Shown piece after piece: positions 4,441-5,509 of a DNA stretch of 5,509 bases. Source of the stretch: Flavobacteriales bacterium (lineage in GTDB: Bacteria; Bacteroidota; Bacteroidia; Flavobacteriales; Parvicellaceae). Location: assembly GCA_014239715.1 (NCBI GenBank), contig JAAZYJ010000333.1:1-5509 (forward strand), given 5' to 3'. The notes below the pieces were generated by a model. It worked only from the letters and a program-made list of their open reading frames with translations, had not been told where the DNA came from and did no database searches. A program made the position numbers and the translations under genes. Within the stretch, counting starts at the first letter, position 1, and every line of letters starts with the position of its first letter.

Positions 4441-5509
4441 ATGCAGAACAAAGCGGCCATTTGGTTATTTACCATTCTATTAACCGTTGCTTGCCTTTAT
4501 CAGCTCTCGTTTGGTTGGGTTGTAAATAGTGTTGAAAAAGATGCGAAAGAGCATGCTGAACTTCGACAGTTGCAGGTACAGGATTCACTCATGCGATTAG
4601 ATCCTGCTCAATATGTTTACAATGTTGGCAAAAAATCTATCGTCTTCGGAAACTCAGAAACGGCAGAGATCGACAGTGCAGGACTGTCCGATCTTCAAGG
4701 GTTTTTTGAGCAGCAGTATTTAATTAACGTTGCTGGAAAATCGGTTTATCCGATCTTTGGTCATACCTACCAGTATTGTAAAAATCACCAGCTGAATCTA
4801 GGGTTAGACCTTCAGGGAGGTATGGCGGTTACACTGGAAGTATCAGTTCCTGACCTGGTAAAGAACTTGGCCGGACCTCAGGCAGAAGTCCAATCTGTAT
4901 TCATGGATCCGTTTAATGCGGCCATGAAAGAACATTCAGAAACTAATGTGAATTTTATTGATCTGTTTGAAAAGAACTGGAATGCTATTGATAGGGAACA
5001 GAAAATGACACGGTTCTTTTCTGTTGGATCAAAGGACAAGTTTGATGATGACCTGACCAATGAGCAGGTTATAGCTGTTCTTAAGGAAGAGGCTTACAAA
5101 GCTTTGGATAAGACCGAAGAGGTGATCATGACCCGTATCAATAAATTTGGTGTTTCACAGCCTGCAGTTTCCAAACAGCCTGCTTCGGGCAGGATACACC
5201 TTGAGCTTCCTGGAGTAAAGGATGTCGAAAGAGCTAGAAATTTGATTCAGAAAACAGCAAAATTAGAATTCTGGGAAACACCGGAGATTAACGAAAATTT
5301 TGCCGGAAGTATCCGTTTGATCAAATCTTATTTGTTGGACAAGGAACGCAAGGAGCTTGGAAACAAAGTTATGGAGCTGGATAATCCCTGGGATAGGAAA
5401 ATCAGGAATACAGGCCCGGTGAACAGAGGTATTATTGGTGACGTGCGATTGGTAGATACTGCGTATGTAAACTCTATTATTAATGACCCGAAGGTGCTTT
5501 CAAGTTTGC
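4441..5509 (+). CDS. secDF: Protein translocase subunit SecDF, N-terminal (SecD) part, cut by the window end
   Basis: SecDF is an inner-membrane partner of SecYEG that uses the proton gradient to pull proteins across from the periplasmic side. 356 codons are present; the frame is open at 5509. In Bacteroidota SecD and SecF are usually one chain of about 1000 residues, so roughly the first third is seen; the fusion itself is inferred. After the start comes membrane helix 1 (about residues 5-27, AAIWLFTILLTVACLYQL). A spacer of about 90 residues follows, then the SecD signature LGLDLQGG (120-127) and the periplasmic domain motifs TRINKFGVSQPAV (231-243) and LELPGV (254-259). The later membrane helices lie beyond the window. 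The ATG directly precedes the first helix and has no Shine-Dalgarno sequence (ATTTTATATA upstream). It has its own strong promoter and a leader hairpin, and is divergent from the FG-GAP gene. Confidence 0.97.
   Translation, partial: MQNKAAIWLFTILLTVACLYQLSFGWVVNSVEKDAKEHAELRQLQVQDSLMRLDPAQYVYNVGKKSIVFGNSETAEIDSAGLSDLQGFFEQQYLINVAGKSVYPIFGHTYQYCKNHQLNLGLDLQGGMAVTLEVSVPDLVKNLAGPQAEVQSVFMDPFNAAMKEHSETNVNFIDLFEKNWNAIDREQKMTRFFSVGSKDKFDDDLTNEQVIAVLKEEAYKALDKTEEVIMTRINKFGVSQPAVSKQPASGRIHLELPGVKDVERARNLIQKTAKLEFWETPEINENFAGSIRLIKSYLLDKERKELGNKVMELDNPWDRKIRNTGPVNRGIIGDVRLVDTAYVNSIINDPKVLSSL

Noticed and set aside
4878..5060. Minus-strand open frame of 60 codons
   Set aside because: It is antisense to the SecD domain, with no supporting motif.

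Overview
The window looks like a fragment of a Bacteroidota chromosome, probably Flavobacteriales or a relative. Four things support this. The secDF promoter matches the phylum-specific pattern (TTG, 20-base spacer, TATATTTG). Every start codon follows an A/T-rich stretch with no Shine-Dalgarno sequence. One secreted protein carries a type IX secretion system (T9SS) C-terminal sorting domain. SecD has the long segment between its first membrane helix and the LGLDLQGG motif that I associate with the fused SecDF of this phylum.

Layout: (1) Bases 1-299 form a large perfect inverted repeat with 113-base arms and a 73-base spacer. I read it as a fold-back artefact at the end of a contig. (2) An ECF sigma factor lies on the minus strand (239-808). 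Its stop codon overlaps the start of a second minus-strand gene (from 246), probably its membrane partner or anti-sigma protein. Only about the first 50 codons of that gene are believable before the sequence folds back. (3) After a 186-base divergent spacer comes a complete malate dehydrogenase gene on the plus strand (995-1933), closed by a clear intrinsic terminator (1953-1980). (4) Convergent to it is a 751-residue secreted FG-GAP/VCBS repeat protein on the minus strand (1985-4240). (5) A 200-base divergent spacer holds the secDF promoter and a hairpin in its leader. (6) The 5' third of secDF runs off the right end (4441-5509).

The genes do not form one pathway. Mdh belongs to the TCA cycle. 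SecDF helps the Sec translocon export proteins, and the FG-GAP protein would be a Sec client that is then passed to T9SS. The sigma factor and its truncated partner form a separate signalling pair. I see no tRNA, rRNA, CRISPR array, insertion sequence or defence system, and no convincing new biological system. The most notable features are the fold-back at the left end, the truncated sigma partner hidden in it, and the structured secDF leader.
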